Shown here in pieces: positions 1-11,108 of a DNA stretch of 64,000 bases (position 1 is the stretch's first letter; each line of letters starts with the position of its first letter). The position numbers were made by a program, and so were the translations under genes. This stretch comes from Diplonema papillatum (lineage: Eukaryota; Euglenozoa; Diplonemea; Diplonemida; Diplonemidae): positions 248,001-312,000 of the forward strand of contig JAPJBO010000144.1 of assembly GCA_030068145.1 (NCBI GenBank), read 5' to 3'. Under the pieces are notes generated by a model. It was not told where the DNA came from and made no database searches. It was given only the letters and a program-made list of their open reading frames with translations.

Positions 1-1263
1 AAAGGATGCTACGTGTGCTGTGTTCATTGTTGTTGTCATCGGTTTCCTTGCAAAAGGGGGACCACAAAACGTTCGTTTTTTTTTTTCTCTCTTCTTCGAA
101 CATCAGTGCAAGAAGTATTTCGAAGCCAGGCTCGAGCTGGGTGGAAAGACTTTTCGCGACCCGTGAGCGCTCAAGGAGACGCCCACCCTAGAACAGGCAT
201 GCTCCCGCAGAAAACACAGCGAAAACCGCACCGAAGCTCAGTCTTAACCGCCGAAACTCGCTGGTTGTCTTCGCCGAGGCGCAAGGAGCGCGGCCATCTC
301 CACTGGAACATCCGGGGGGAAGCCTCATACCACATAATAGAGAAAATAGCAGGGGACTTTAGCAACCCGGTTTCCCGGTTTCAGAAACCGGGGTTTTCCG
401 GTTTCGGTTTTCATAACAATAAAAATATTTTATAAAACTCGATTTCAAGTGGGCCCCCTCTACCTGTACTGTACAGTACTGCATATTCGAAGCTTGTCAC
501 CCACCATCTCCGTAGTTTGATAGACGTGCACACCGCCACGACAAGCCTATATCTCACCACCCCCTCCGTTCCTTAGTTTGCGTGCGCGGGGCGACGGTTC
601 CAGGCACTCAGACACTCACAGGCCCAAAACCGGGGTTTTGGCTGAAACCGGCTCTTTTGCTCGGTCAGACAAAGTGCTAAAGTCTCCTGGAAAATAGAGA
701 GGGTAAAAGAAATAAATCACGTGTGTGTTGTGTGGATCCGTCAGGTGATTCACCGTATGTTTCCCCGACGGGAAGGGGCACCAGGTACACTGTAGAAGTT
801 TTTGCATACGCTGCTCGGACCGGCGGGCAACACCTTCGGGGTTTTGACCGGTGGAGGTGTGTGTTGACCAGGCTTGCAGGAGACACTCGAAACCTGCCCC
901 CGGAGGAAAACGTGACTATTCAAGTCGCAACCATACGTTTCGTCCTTATTGGCACCAAATGGCTCCACCCAAGGCGGCATTCAGTCCAAAGTTCAAACCC
1001 TGCGTTTTTTGTTGCCGGATGCAAGCGTTCAACAGCCTCGTATCGGAACTCTGTACGTTCGAACAATCGTGAGATAAACTTCTCGCGATCACCAATCGAC
1101 GAGACGCTGCAGCCGGTCTTTTTCCTTTTTCTTTTCCCGAAGACAAAATCCTGGGTAGATCCTGGCTCGAAACAAGGTTTTGTACACATTTTGCGATCTA
1201 CACCTTCGTGCGTGTTATAGTCATGCGGCATCACCCCCGCTAGTACAAACTGCGGAAAAACGG

Positions 1264-1767
1264 ATGAAAAGAAAGAGGATTGGCGAGAAACTCTGGAAAC
1301 TGGTTGCATTGTCGTGCGTGGTGTTGCTTTGTGTAGCACCGCTTGTTCCAGAGAGAACAACACTTCTCCAGAAAACACAAATAATCGGAAAGGAAAATAG
1401 TTTGAGAAGTCCTACAGGGGGGACGAGGACAATTGAGCACAAAGACGAGCGGCGTATAAAGAAAGTATCCTCCAAAGTTGCAAGTGAAGCTGAACTTCCA
1501 GCTGCCTATTGTGCAGAAAGCATTATATACAACAGTGATATTGTAGTTGACGCCTGTAGGACTGTATCTTCACCCCCCTACCCCCCACCTGCTGATCCCG
1601 CAGGCGTCACTTTCTTCTTCTCCCTTTTGAGAGAACCGCGACAGAGATATGATGAGTTTCCTTTTAGTCTCCTGCTTGTCTTCCCCAAGCAACTTGCTCG
1701 CAAGCAACGTTCGACCCCCAAAACAGTAAATTCCCCCACCCATCCACCCACCTACACATCACATTGA
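1264..1767 (+). CDS. Possible small membrane-anchored or secreted protein (weak candidate)
   Basis: An uninterrupted 167-codon frame from an ATG. The N-terminus is strongly basic (MKRKRIGEKLWK) and is followed by a hydrophobic stretch (LVALSCVVLLCVAPLV), the pattern of a signal peptide or type II anchor. The following 80 residues are polar and charged; after about residue 100 the frame becomes proline-rich and low in complexity, so a splice donor may lie in between. I recognise no family. The frame could be open by chance, because other unconvincing frames of this size occur nearby. The N-terminal pattern is the only positive evidence. Confidence 0.25.
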   Translation: MKRKRIGEKLWKLVALSCVVLLCVAPLVPERTTLLQKTQIIGKENSLRSPTGGTRTIEHKDERRIKKVSSKVASEAELPAAYCAESIIYNSDIVVDACRTVSSPPYPPPADPAGVTFFFSLLREPRQRYDEFPFSLLLVFPKQLARKQRSTPKTVNSPTHPPTYTSH

Positions 1768-2023
1768 AGAAGGAGCCGCAGCTGTATCCAAATAGGGTCA
1801 GCGTCTGTGGTTTCCGCGCCATACGAGCAAAGCAGCACTTCGGGTCGCTTTGCCTGCACACTGGCTCTGGGTGCACTTGCCCGGTGGCGGGGGCGGGGGG
1901 GGGGTGCGCAGGGATTTTCCAAGTCGTTTTTTCCCTGTGGGTTGGCTAGTCCACTGCACGAACGACACAGGGACAAACGGCCGGGGAAGGGTGGTCGGCT
2001 CAAATTTTCTACACAAAACGACG

Positions 2024-2132
2024 ATGTCTCTTGCCAAATTTGGTTTCTCTGCGACGCCGCGCAAACCCGGTCCGGAGTTGGGACTTGCACTGATAAACGA
2101 AGCGACGGACGATCAGCATCAACTGACCAAAG
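2024..2132 (+). CDS. Possible first coding exon (weak candidate)
   Basis: An ATG preceded by an A-rich leader opens a frame beginning MSLAKFGFSATPRKPGPE and running 36 codons to a plausible donor (CAAAG|GTGAAT). The composition is protein-like and the frame closes immediately after the donor, as expected if splicing occurs. I could not identify the following exon or any homologue. Confidence 0.22.
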
Positions 2133-3580
2133 GTGAATAAAATGATAAGGCAAAAGTTTCGTACAGATGTAATCTAATCCACAAATAACGCTAGATGTAC
2201 TACTAAAACAAAATTTGCAGCATCATTTTACTTTTTCCCCGGCAAAAATCCATATTCTCGGGGGCCAGGAAAACCCCGGTCTCTCACTGCGGCGTAAAAA
2301 AAAACACCGGAGGACGATGCACAGCACCGTTTCTTTGTCTGTGTCTCGTGCATATTTGGCTGAGCCCGCCAATGAACGAAAGCACAAAATCACTGATACC
2401 AATCGGCCGTTCCAGCTTGCTCGGATGCCACAAAAGCTCAAGCGCTGCGTCGGGGAAACTTTGCGCCGGAGTCAGCGGAATTCCATCTGGTTCGTAGGTT
2501 TCCAGGTTTGCCGGGACCTCAAACGCGCGTGTTTTTGGAAGAATCGTGCCGCTTCCTCGTCATCCCTTGGCTGTCCGACTGCCTCAGGGAAAACCCCCCG
2601 GATTCTCAAGCGAGCTCCACTTCAAAAAATGAACTAAACTCGGAATCAGCCTCGGCGAGCGAAGGTTCGCTCTTGGTGTACTCAGACTTCTCCTGGATCA
2701 GCAGACCCACGGCCCAGTTCGAAATCAAAGAGTTGCTGACCCCGCCACCACCCGCCATCGCCCTGGATCAAGGAAAAAAGAAGACCCACACCGCCAAAAG
2801 CGAGAACTTTAACTCAAGAAAACGAGAAAAAAAGAACGAGAATAATGGACAATCTTTCAGTCAAAGAAAAAAACAGTAGCAACTGCTATGTAACAGTAGC
2901 ACGCTGTGCTGTGTACGCCGAAGGCCTTACAGTATGAAGCTGTCTAGCCGGAGCCATCTTGCCCCACTCACGTCCCATGTAGCCACGCCTGCACTCACAA
3001 ACACACTGAACGCCCTCCCCCCCAGCCCCCTCCGGCGGTCGTCGGTGCCACAAAAACCTTTCACTCTAAAAATAAGCTACTACTTCCAACCAGCTCGTCA
3101 AATTACAAAAAAACAAAACAAAAAAAAAAAAATGAAAGGCACTGGCCAAAGAACTACTGGGGGAGGGGGTTCTATTTATTAGTTCTAGCAGTAATAATAA
3201 CAGGACATGCCACGCAAAATCTGTCACAAGCAAGAACGTCACAAAAAAAAAAAAAAAAAAACGACTTTCTTTCGATTTTCGCCAGGTTTTGCCATCTGTA
3301 GGTCCGAATATTGGTCGGTTCGGATATTTTGAGAACACGATTCAATGCAACCATTAGATATCGCACTACATAAGCAACGTTCAACGAAGAAACGTTGATA
3401 GTAACATACCCCGTTAACCCCAATGTTCTGTTTAGTAATTAGCCGTTGGCCACCATGTGGAGGGGGTTGATCCGCCCTGTTTTTACCCCCCCTAGACCCC
3501 TTCCATGCTCCCGCATGCTCCTCGGAAGGCACCACCCCGCCTGAAGCTGGCGCCCTGTCACAGCCTGTAATGATTGTGAC

Positions 3581-3581
<1 letters not shown>

Positions 3582-3618
<37 letters not shown>

Positions 3619-3652
3619 ACCCCCCACCCCCCCCCCCCTTTTTTTTTTTTTT
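3582..3652. repeat. Poly-C tract running into poly-T
   Basis: An almost pure run of C, broken by two A residues, followed by about 14 T. Similar shorter C or G runs occur near 6,620, 22,388, 37,243, 37,370 and 44,838, so long homopolymer C/G tracts are a general property of this genome. Several sit at the edges of inserted elements. Confidence 0.9.
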
Positions 3653-3834
3653 AAATCCCTCACGTCCCAGAGTCGTTTGGTCTCACCTGCGGCAGAGGCA
3701 GCCCATACCCCCCACCACCCTCTAACCTTATTTCTTAATCACGCATCGTTTTCGTATTCCTTTAGGGGCAGCTGCTGGATCCGGCCACTCCAGGACGGCC
3801 CTGGCAGGTGAGCAGCGACACCTCCCTTTTTGGC

Positions 3835-4110
3835 GGGCACAACTTGTACCGTGGAAAGCCTGCCACACGGGAGCCAGTCTGCACGCGTTCGGCGGTACCG
3901 CGACGGGTCCAAATGGCTCCCGATGTCCCACATCCAAAGCATCAAGGCGTGGCGTGCCTTATGCTAGGCGCTTTGCGCTGAACAGAAGCTCATATAGAGA
4001 CGGCAAAGGGCATAGCGGCGACGAGGTAATGGCGGTCTCACCGTACGTTCCTCGGCTCAAGCTTTGCATGCTGGTTGACCGTCACGCTCTGGCACCGGAG
4101 CGAGCTTCTT
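3835..4110 (+). mobile_element. SINE-like dispersed repeat, copy a
   Basis: Diverged copy of a repeat of about 290 bp also found at 8,391-8,677 (opposite strand), 35,325-35,560 and, as a fragment, 61,700-61,750. Shared landmarks in order are GAAAGCCTGC, CACGGGAGCCA, AAAGCATCAA, CGCTGAACA, CTCAAGCTTTGCA and a TTGAC.GTCACG block, then a pyrimidine-rich tail (CTTCTTTTCTCTTTTTCC). This copy is the most diverged and so probably the oldest. No protein is encoded. Confidence 0.65.
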
Positions 4111-4812
4111 TTCTCTTTTTCCTCTTTAATCACGCACCGCTCCGACCTCCCGATTCCTTTTGTGAACTGTTAAGCGTGGGGGGCCCAAGACTAAGTTCAT
4201 AGCTAATTTGTTCGTGGTGTCGGTCTCCTTAGTCACAAACTTGGCTAGCCGTAGTTATAGTGTGCAAACATGTCTACATCCCTTTCACTACCGATCCCAG
4301 CCTCAATGGTCAACCGGACCTAAAACACAATATGCTACTACAACAAAACGTTCACACTAAACCTACGCACTTCTTCACGAGCACACGACAAATCACACAA
4401 ACACAACAGGTCAAAGTCCTGAGTGAGAAAACAACACACGGTGGTGTAAGCGAAGAACAAATCAGATTGTGTTTGTATTGTATTTGCCCCTTACCTCTAT
4501 ATTTCCCCTTCCATTCGGAGTCGAAGCAGCTACGTCGAGTATTTCCTTCTTTTTGTTTTGCTTCCAGCTTTTCCTCTTTACTTTACCACCCACCCTCCGA
4601 ACGCGCCGGTGGCCATCCAAATGGCGAAGAGCGGAACGTAGCGCCTCTCCTCTCCTGCCGGCAGACGGCGTGCAACGCGCGCCGTTGAAGTGCAAACGAC
4701 ACCTCTCCACCTCCCCCCACCAAACAATGTGAGGGGCCCAGGGGTCGCAGTCATTGTGAATGTGGTCGTGGTTTGCAGGTGGGCGGGGACTGGCTGCTGA
4801 CATTTCCAAACT

Positions 4813-5035
4813 ACTGGGTATAGGGGCGAAAGACCCATCGAACCATCTAGTAGCTGGTTCACTCCGGAGTTTCCCTCAGGATAGCTAGAACCAAAACAGG
4901 AGTTACGCCAGGTAAAGCGAATGATTGGAGGCATTGGGGAAATCGCTTCCTCGACCTATTCTCAAACTTTAAATGGGCGTGAGCTCGGGGTTACTTCATT
5001 GAACCCTGATGTAGAATCCTGGTTCTAAGAGGTCC
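4813..5035 (+). rRNA. Isolated fragment of nuclear 28S (LSU) rRNA
   Basis: The stretch reads as the conserved LSU core beginning TATAGGGGCGAAAGAC, then CGAACCATCTAGTAGCTGG, GTTTCCCTCAGGATAGCT, GGTAAAGCGAATGATTGG, CCTATTCTCAAACTTTAAAT and a TTACTTCATTGAAC segment. The order and spacing match eukaryotic cytosolic 28S rRNA. Conserved LSU sequence on either side is absent, so this is not an rDNA unit but a fragment of about 220 nt dispersed into other DNA. Some core positions differ from the usual sequence (CCATCGAACC in place of TAATCGAACC), which fits a non-functional relic. Confidence 0.88.
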
Positions 5036-8000
5036 AGATTACCAGGTAATAGAAAGACTGGCTCATGCAGCCACGTGCTGCGAAAAGAAAGGAAGAAGCG
5101 CCTTCTCGTCTTTGTGCGCGAGAAATTCGGCCTACATTCTTCCAAAGCGGACCCAGCATTCAACCCCTCATCCCGTGCGGGCGAGAGAAGAGAACATGAA
5201 GCTTAGGTGCTTCATCCCACTACCTACAGGAGGAGATTGCACACACTTTCTCCGAACGAGGGCTCCCTCTGGGCGCGTTTCGTCAACCGAAATGCACAAT
5301 ACCCTCGTTTTTTTTTTAAAGTTTTGCCAATGCACTTGCGTTTGTAGGAAATACTCTAGAGCTATACTCCAGGAGTCTCAATAGAACTTATATTCTGAAA
5401 AGGCCCAGTTTGTCTTTAAGCTCACCTGGAGAAAACGCTCTTATACACGTTTCCGAGCTTAAACACAAGGGGGGATCAAAGGAGAGCGAACACATCTTTC
5501 GATACCCGACAAAAAAAAAAAGCGTGAATGAAAAAGAGAATAAACCAGAACGGCCCCCCTGCAAAAAAATGTGTTTTTTTGGCCGTGACCAACCTCCCCA
5601 CCCCAAAGACCGCACTAATCCCGGGCTTAGTTGAACCAGCCCACCTTTGACCCTACTCTCCCCTGTACTAGTTTGTCACTGAAGGACAAGGTGCCTCTTT
5701 CCCTCAGCCTGGCCTCTTTGGTGAAACACGGATCAGCGAAACAAGAATCGTTTCTTAAGGAGGCTGTCCGTTGCAAAATCTCAAGGAGGAAGATGTGCTG
5801 TTGCACACGATACACAGGTGAATCTCGGTTTAGTGGAGCGCAAGCGTTCAACAGAAAATCCACTAGCTGTACTGTTTCTCCTCCTCTAGCCTCCTTAGAA
5901 ATACACACAAGACATCACCTCGAGTTTCCGAATGGCAACTGCGCTTTGGGATACGGTCATGGGAGAGGTCTGATTCATTGAACGGGCTCCCAGAAGTTAG
6001 TGCGGCCACCCCCCCCCCCGGAGGCGTCAAAGCTCCGTGGCTGTACAAGGAAGGAAAATGCGCGCCAGGCTTTTCTCCGTCACACTACGTCATGCCCCCC
6101 GGCAACTACTAAAAATCTGTTGGCGCAGCTGCATGCCTGAAAGCAGCAGGAAAGGGCACACATCGAGAAGGAGAACGGGGAAAGCCATCGAGCGCAACAC
6201 ACCCCCCCCCTCCTACCGTATCTTACGAACACGGGCTTACGCTCCACGTAAAACGTGTCGACCCACAGGTAGGTCCACATGCAGGGGGAGTCTAGGCCCG
6301 GCCATCCGGTCGGCCTGACAAGTCGCCAAGGCCGCACAGCCAAGTGTCACCAAGTCCAGGTAGCGGCGCTATTTCTTTTTTCCCGCCGCACCTTGAGCGT
6401 CCGCATGTGGACCACACGATAATCTAAGACCGAAAATGGAGCGTCAGCCCTTGCTTTCAAAACCCTATCCTTTTTGCGCCTCCGATAAGACGACTCACAT
6501 CCGCTGTAGTAGTATGGCGGCGGTGAGGCGACGGACTCCCTGGGTAGGTGGCCCTCGCGTCCTTCTTTCCGAGTGAAGCAGGAGAAGAAACTTGCGCGGT
6601 GGCCAGCAAGGAAAAATACCCCCCCCCCCCCCCCCCCCGCGCAAAGTCACCGCACGCCTTCAGCTCTACCACCTCTCGCGCACTGCAAAGTTATATGCAG
6701 CTACTCTATGCAACCTAATATTGGCAATTCGCAGAGCGGTCAAGATCTGAGCTTCAATCAAAAGGGGAGTGAGCCGCGGAAACTCTGGTAGTAGAACACA
6801 AAGCAAGAGCAAATCTTTCACCTTTTTGCCCCCCCCCCCTAAAATAAGCAAACCTTTTCCCCTGGGACCTCGCCTGTTGTACAAACAGAGCGATCCTGTC
6901 TGCCACTAGCAGTTGCATGTCAATCAGGGCAAGCTCTGACACACCCTACACCATGAGGTAAAACGTTGTGTGTATTCTCCCTGCGCGCAACGTAGGCTAA
7001 AGCAAATGCATCGAGATGAGAAGCGACCAATATACATTCGTTTCATGATGCTCCAGTCAAAATCGTACACGGAGAAGACGAAACAGAAGCAAGAAGCCCT
7101 AACCCCTAGCGAAACACAATAAAGGAGACAACCGTTGCTCAGGCACCCAGTCTACGCAACCACCCGTGCACATGATTTCTGTGGGAATTGGACTGTCAAC
7201 ATTTATGGTTTGGCCATTGCAAGGACTGCCGGATGAAGCAGATGGCAATTCTTTAGTGGATTGGGGGGGCAACCAATAGGTTGAGGCGGGAAGCTGGAGC
7301 TCGAACGGAGTTTTCCGAGACCCGCAGTGCTTACGACTACACACACCCACATCACACCCATATACAGCAGCTATACCTGCAGAGCCAAACCCAAGTTCTT
7401 TGCCTTCAAAGCTATCATCTTGCACTTGTAAGAGTTTTTATTGACACCTTTGGGGCCACCAACCCGCGGAATGCGCGAGCGCTCGCAGTACTCTGTGCGT
7501 GCACACAAAGATGAGAACGAACAAGGAGCCACCGGCGGAAGCAAAATAAATATCTGCAGCATGGGCTGTTCATTTATTATCTTATCTGTAACTACAAACC
7601 CTGTCGCAGAGCCGTCGTGAACCTGCAACATGAAGTGTCGTACAATGGAACAACAACGTCTTTTTGGCGGGGCTGACGGGCGGCGTCGGACATACACGCA
7701 ATATTTCTTGCGGGTTTGCTAGTGCACTACAGTGTTTACTTGAAGGCACTGCGCCCTTTTGACAGAGCCTGCAACCAGGGTTCCACGGACCCATCACATT
7801 CCGAGAAATGAGTTCAAAAAAACAACTCCAGAACTGAGCGAACAAAAGGAGATGGCGCAAAAGAAAACCTCGATCAAAGAGGAGCCTGCTTCCATAGTAC
7901 CAAATACCTGCAGAGACTGTTGGCAGTATTAGCAACGCGCTTTGCACGACAGAATGAGCAAATGTTCGAAGAAAAATGCGGGAAGATGCAAGTCCAAATC

Positions 8001-8390
8001 AATGTTCAAAGGATGAGCCCGAATACGACAAGCAAATGCAAGCTGCAACAACAAAAACTTTGCTCGGCTTGTTTTTGCCCTCAACTCCTGTAACGTTGAA
8101 AGTGACCCACTCTGGAGCTTGAAAGGATCGCAGCAAGCTTCGCCATACTGTGCGGTCCACCCCCGTCTCTTACAAGTTGTCAGTGTTGACAGCTCTATCA
8201 TGATAGTGGGGAGAATAGCGGGGAGGGGCAGCAGGACACTTTGTCCTGTCAACTATCCCTGACCTGATGCTGGATTGCAAGGTAAGCACGCAGACATTCG
8301 CTTCGTCTCGGAGTCAAAACTTATGGTTGATTCCGGCCAGAGGTCACCAAAAAACACGCCCGCTTCGATACCCGCTAACGCAGCCCGGCC
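5036..8390. other. No recognisable gene
   Basis: Frames are short and none resembles a known protein. There are C runs at about 6,008-6,020, 6,620-6,638 and 6,831-6,840. Nothing else here could be assigned. Confidence 0.5.
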
Positions 8391-8677
8391 CGCGAGAAGA
8401 AAGAAAAAGGCCTCCTGGTCCAGGAACGTGACAGTCAACCACAGCTTGCAAGGCTTGAGTCGGAGGCAGCACAGTGCCACAACCCCGTCCGCTCTGCCCT
8501 GCGGCTGACCATCTCGACGAGCTTCTGTTCAGCGCCAGCGCCAAGCCCCAAGGTGCGCCAAGCCTTGATGCTTTAGTTTGGGAAATCGGTAGCCACTTGA
8601 CCCGTAGGCCCGTGGCTCTGCAGTACCGTCAAACACGTGAAGCTTGGCTCCCGTGTAGCAGGCTTTCCCTGGCACCA
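8391..8677 (-). mobile_element. SINE-like dispersed repeat, copy b, with target-site duplication
   Basis: Best-preserved copy of the short dispersed repeat, in reverse orientation to copies a and c. It is bounded by an identical 14-bp direct repeat, AACGCAGCCCGGCC, at 8,377-8,390 and 8,678-8,691, which I read as the target-site duplication of a retroposed insertion. In its own orientation it starts TGGTGCCAGGGAAAGCC and ends in a pyrimidine-rich tail. It has no coding capacity, and I could not find convincing pol III A and B boxes, so 'SINE-like' rests on size, tail and duplication. Confidence 0.75.
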
Positions 8678-9079
8678 AACGCAGCCCGGCCTGCAACAAA
8701 TAGAAACCCCTGCATCGGATGAACACATGCTTGCTTCGCGAACAATGGTGAAACCAAGCGTTTTACCCAGCAATTAGCTTGACCGCGTGTTCCACCTCTC
8801 AGACTCTATGAAAGGGTGGCCTGGCATGCAAACTGAAAAGAGAAATACCAGTGAACTGTTCACCCCTCAGCCTTTCATCTTCGTCGCTCGAGGGAGACAT
8901 AGCGAACGTATTAACAGCTTGCATCCTTTGCAGTCGACTGAACCGGTGCTTAGTTGCACCACGGCTTCTTCAAGGAGTAGCACCGCTTTTTTACCTGATG
9001 CTCATCGTGGGGCCTATCTTTTGTTTCCTAAGGCTCGACAAGCCAGCCACTAGCTGAGTCTTCTCACGAGAATCACCCC

Positions 9080-9180
9080 CCCACCCCCTGTTTTCCTTCA
9101 ACCTAAACATTATACAACGACCCACCCCCTGTTGTCCTTCAAGCTAAACCATTATACACCGACCCACCCCCTGTTGTCAA
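9080..9180 (+). repeat. Short tandem repeat, 41-42 bp unit, also present near 44,585
   Basis: Two full units and part of a third, each carrying CACCCCCTGTTGTCC, then TTCAAGCTAAACCATTATAC and a GACC end. A single diverged copy (CCTTCAAGCTAGACCATTAT) lies at about 44,584-44,622, just outside retroelement E1. The function is unknown. Confidence 0.75.
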
Positions 9181-11003
9181 GTCAAAACGCAACACCTCAG
9201 GCGCAAAACCAAGTAGGCAGCTCCGGCGCTCTCAGCGTCGGCACCTCAACGTCGGCACTGCTTTCAGCATACAGCAAAGCTAGCAACCATTCTGAAGAAG
9301 AGTTGCTCCCGACGCTCAGCCTGCTCGACATCGCGCTCAGAACGCGCGAGTCAGAAGCACAAAAAAGAAAACCGTGCTGTGTGTGGTCGGGAATGAAAGA
9401 AATAATGTGAGGGTTCTATATTGTGTACACGCGGAGAACGATGTCACCATCCATTGGTGCTGTTCGCCTGTTATTTCGTTTTTCCGGAAAATGTTCTTCA
9501 GGTTCTCGGGAGCGATTGCCAACAGTCGGCCGGGGTGTTTTTGTGTAAGAGAGGCAGGCGGTTGCGTGCTGCACGGCACTTGAGGGGGCGAATCAATCAT
9601 AACCTTGTAGCCGCATTCCTCATGACCGCACAGGCACCAATCTGAGCTGATGCTTGCCGCGTCGATTCACTTGCTCAGCCAGAAGTGCGTGCCTCAGTCA
9701 TAGCTTTCTACAGAGAGCCTTTTGCGTCACCGAAAAGCGCAGAGAAAAAGCGTCCATCGCCGACAACACAAAACAAAACGGGTTCCGGAAAGGCGAGCCG
9801 AAGTCATTGGGAATTTGCTTTGGGGAAGGGGGCACCCTTGCAACCCCCCTTCTCGTTCGCGCAAACTCCCGCCATTTGCCTTCCTAACTTCCTTTCCTCG
9901 AAGACCCTCGATTTTGCCTTAGACTACTATACGCAGGCGGGGTATTCACATTGCGTGGTGGGGCGAGCGAAATAATTTATCATATTCACGAGCGCGAGCC
10001 CCCACACCCTGTGCCAGTCCACCCCTATTTCCTGGAACTGCTGTCACAGTCTATCAACAGTCTATCCCAGGCTATCATGGCAGGTAGTCACCTAATGACT
10101 AATGCAGGCCATCGCTACAGATATTCTGTATTCCAACCTCAACAAGCAGTCTATCAGCAGGGGGTGGACCACCCTCCTATTTCACGAAGCCCTTTGGATC
10201 GGTGGTAAAGTAAAAGAATAGTAATTCAACACCCGGAGTTTCATTTCAACCAAAAGGGACGGATTAAACCTGAGACGGGAAGCGAAAGAAAGTCACAAGA
10301 CAACATGACAGCACACCAACCCCGGTTGATCGTCGGCAAAAAGAAAAGAATGGGACAGCACAAAAACTTTCACTCTAATAAAAAACAACCCACCCATTTT
10401 AATTTGACTCTCAAGCAGACCAGAAATTGCAGCTGCCATAGAAGCAGTCCGGAACTAACTCAAGATCAAACAGGAAAAATAGAAAAGCGCCCGTCATGTC
10501 AAACCCTCAAACCCATGCAACTTCCGAGCGGTAGAAACCCTGCCAGAAGGAGAACCAACCACCCTCAGGTGGAAAAGCTGTGGCGAGGGGAAGAAGAGAA
10601 CGAGATCGCACACAAATTCATGGATTTTCCTGCATGGTTAAAAAAAAGGTTTCTGCACCAAAAAAAAAAAAAGTGTTCTCAAAACAGGCCGGCTAAAACC
10701 ACAGGAGTTTGTGGTGAGAACTTTTTTTGTGCTTGCAAAGCCAGAGACACAGAGGCTACAGGACCCGCAGGACCCACACGGTGGCGAAGCAGCAACACGT
10801 CCACAATGGTCGCATACCAGGATTGCAGGCCATTAAGAAAACCTCGCTCAACGTGGAAAAAAAAAATCTTGTCGGCCATATTACTTTTTAACCATGCTTT
10901 TCCCGAATTTCGGGGATTAGAATAACCCCTGAAGAGATTGCAAAAAAAAAAAAAAAAAACTGCGGAACCTGCATGGAGCTACGGACCTCCTCCAAGCACT
11001 CAC

Positions 11004-11108
11004 CTGTAGAGCCATCACGCCGTTCAAAATTCGAACGAGTGCGCCGTAGACGGCTGCTACCACCGAGGAAGTGCAGATCATGTCCTGACGGCTGGCGATG
11101 AACGACAT
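11004..11108 (-). CDS. Candidate first coding exon, minus strand
   Basis: Read on the minus strand, an ATG opens 35 codons beginning MSFIASRQDMICTSSVV and ending in a consensus donor, CTACAG|GTGAGT, in phase 0. The segment VVAAVYGALVRILNGVMAL is hydrophobic enough for a membrane helix. No family is recognised and the next exon could not be fixed; a frame at about 10,680-10,840 on the same strand is a possible continuation but its phase does not fit. Support rests on the strong donor and sequence character only. Confidence 0.3.

Larger units (their letters stand above)
1..4812. other. Gene-poor region, no recognised gene
   Basis: No open frame here resembles a protein family I know. The stretch carries T, A and C homopolymer runs, a long C tract near 3,582-3,652 and a copy of a SINE-like repeat at about 3,835-4,110. 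Two weak coding candidates (1,264-1,767 and 2,024-2,132) are listed separately. The rest may be intron or intergenic sequence of genes whose exons are too short to recognise by eye. Confidence 0.5.

Noticed and set aside
10305..10925. 206-codon plus-strand frame
   Set aside because: Low-complexity, lysine- and asparagine-rich, no family resemblance, and it overlaps better-looking minus-strand sequence. Likely open by chance.
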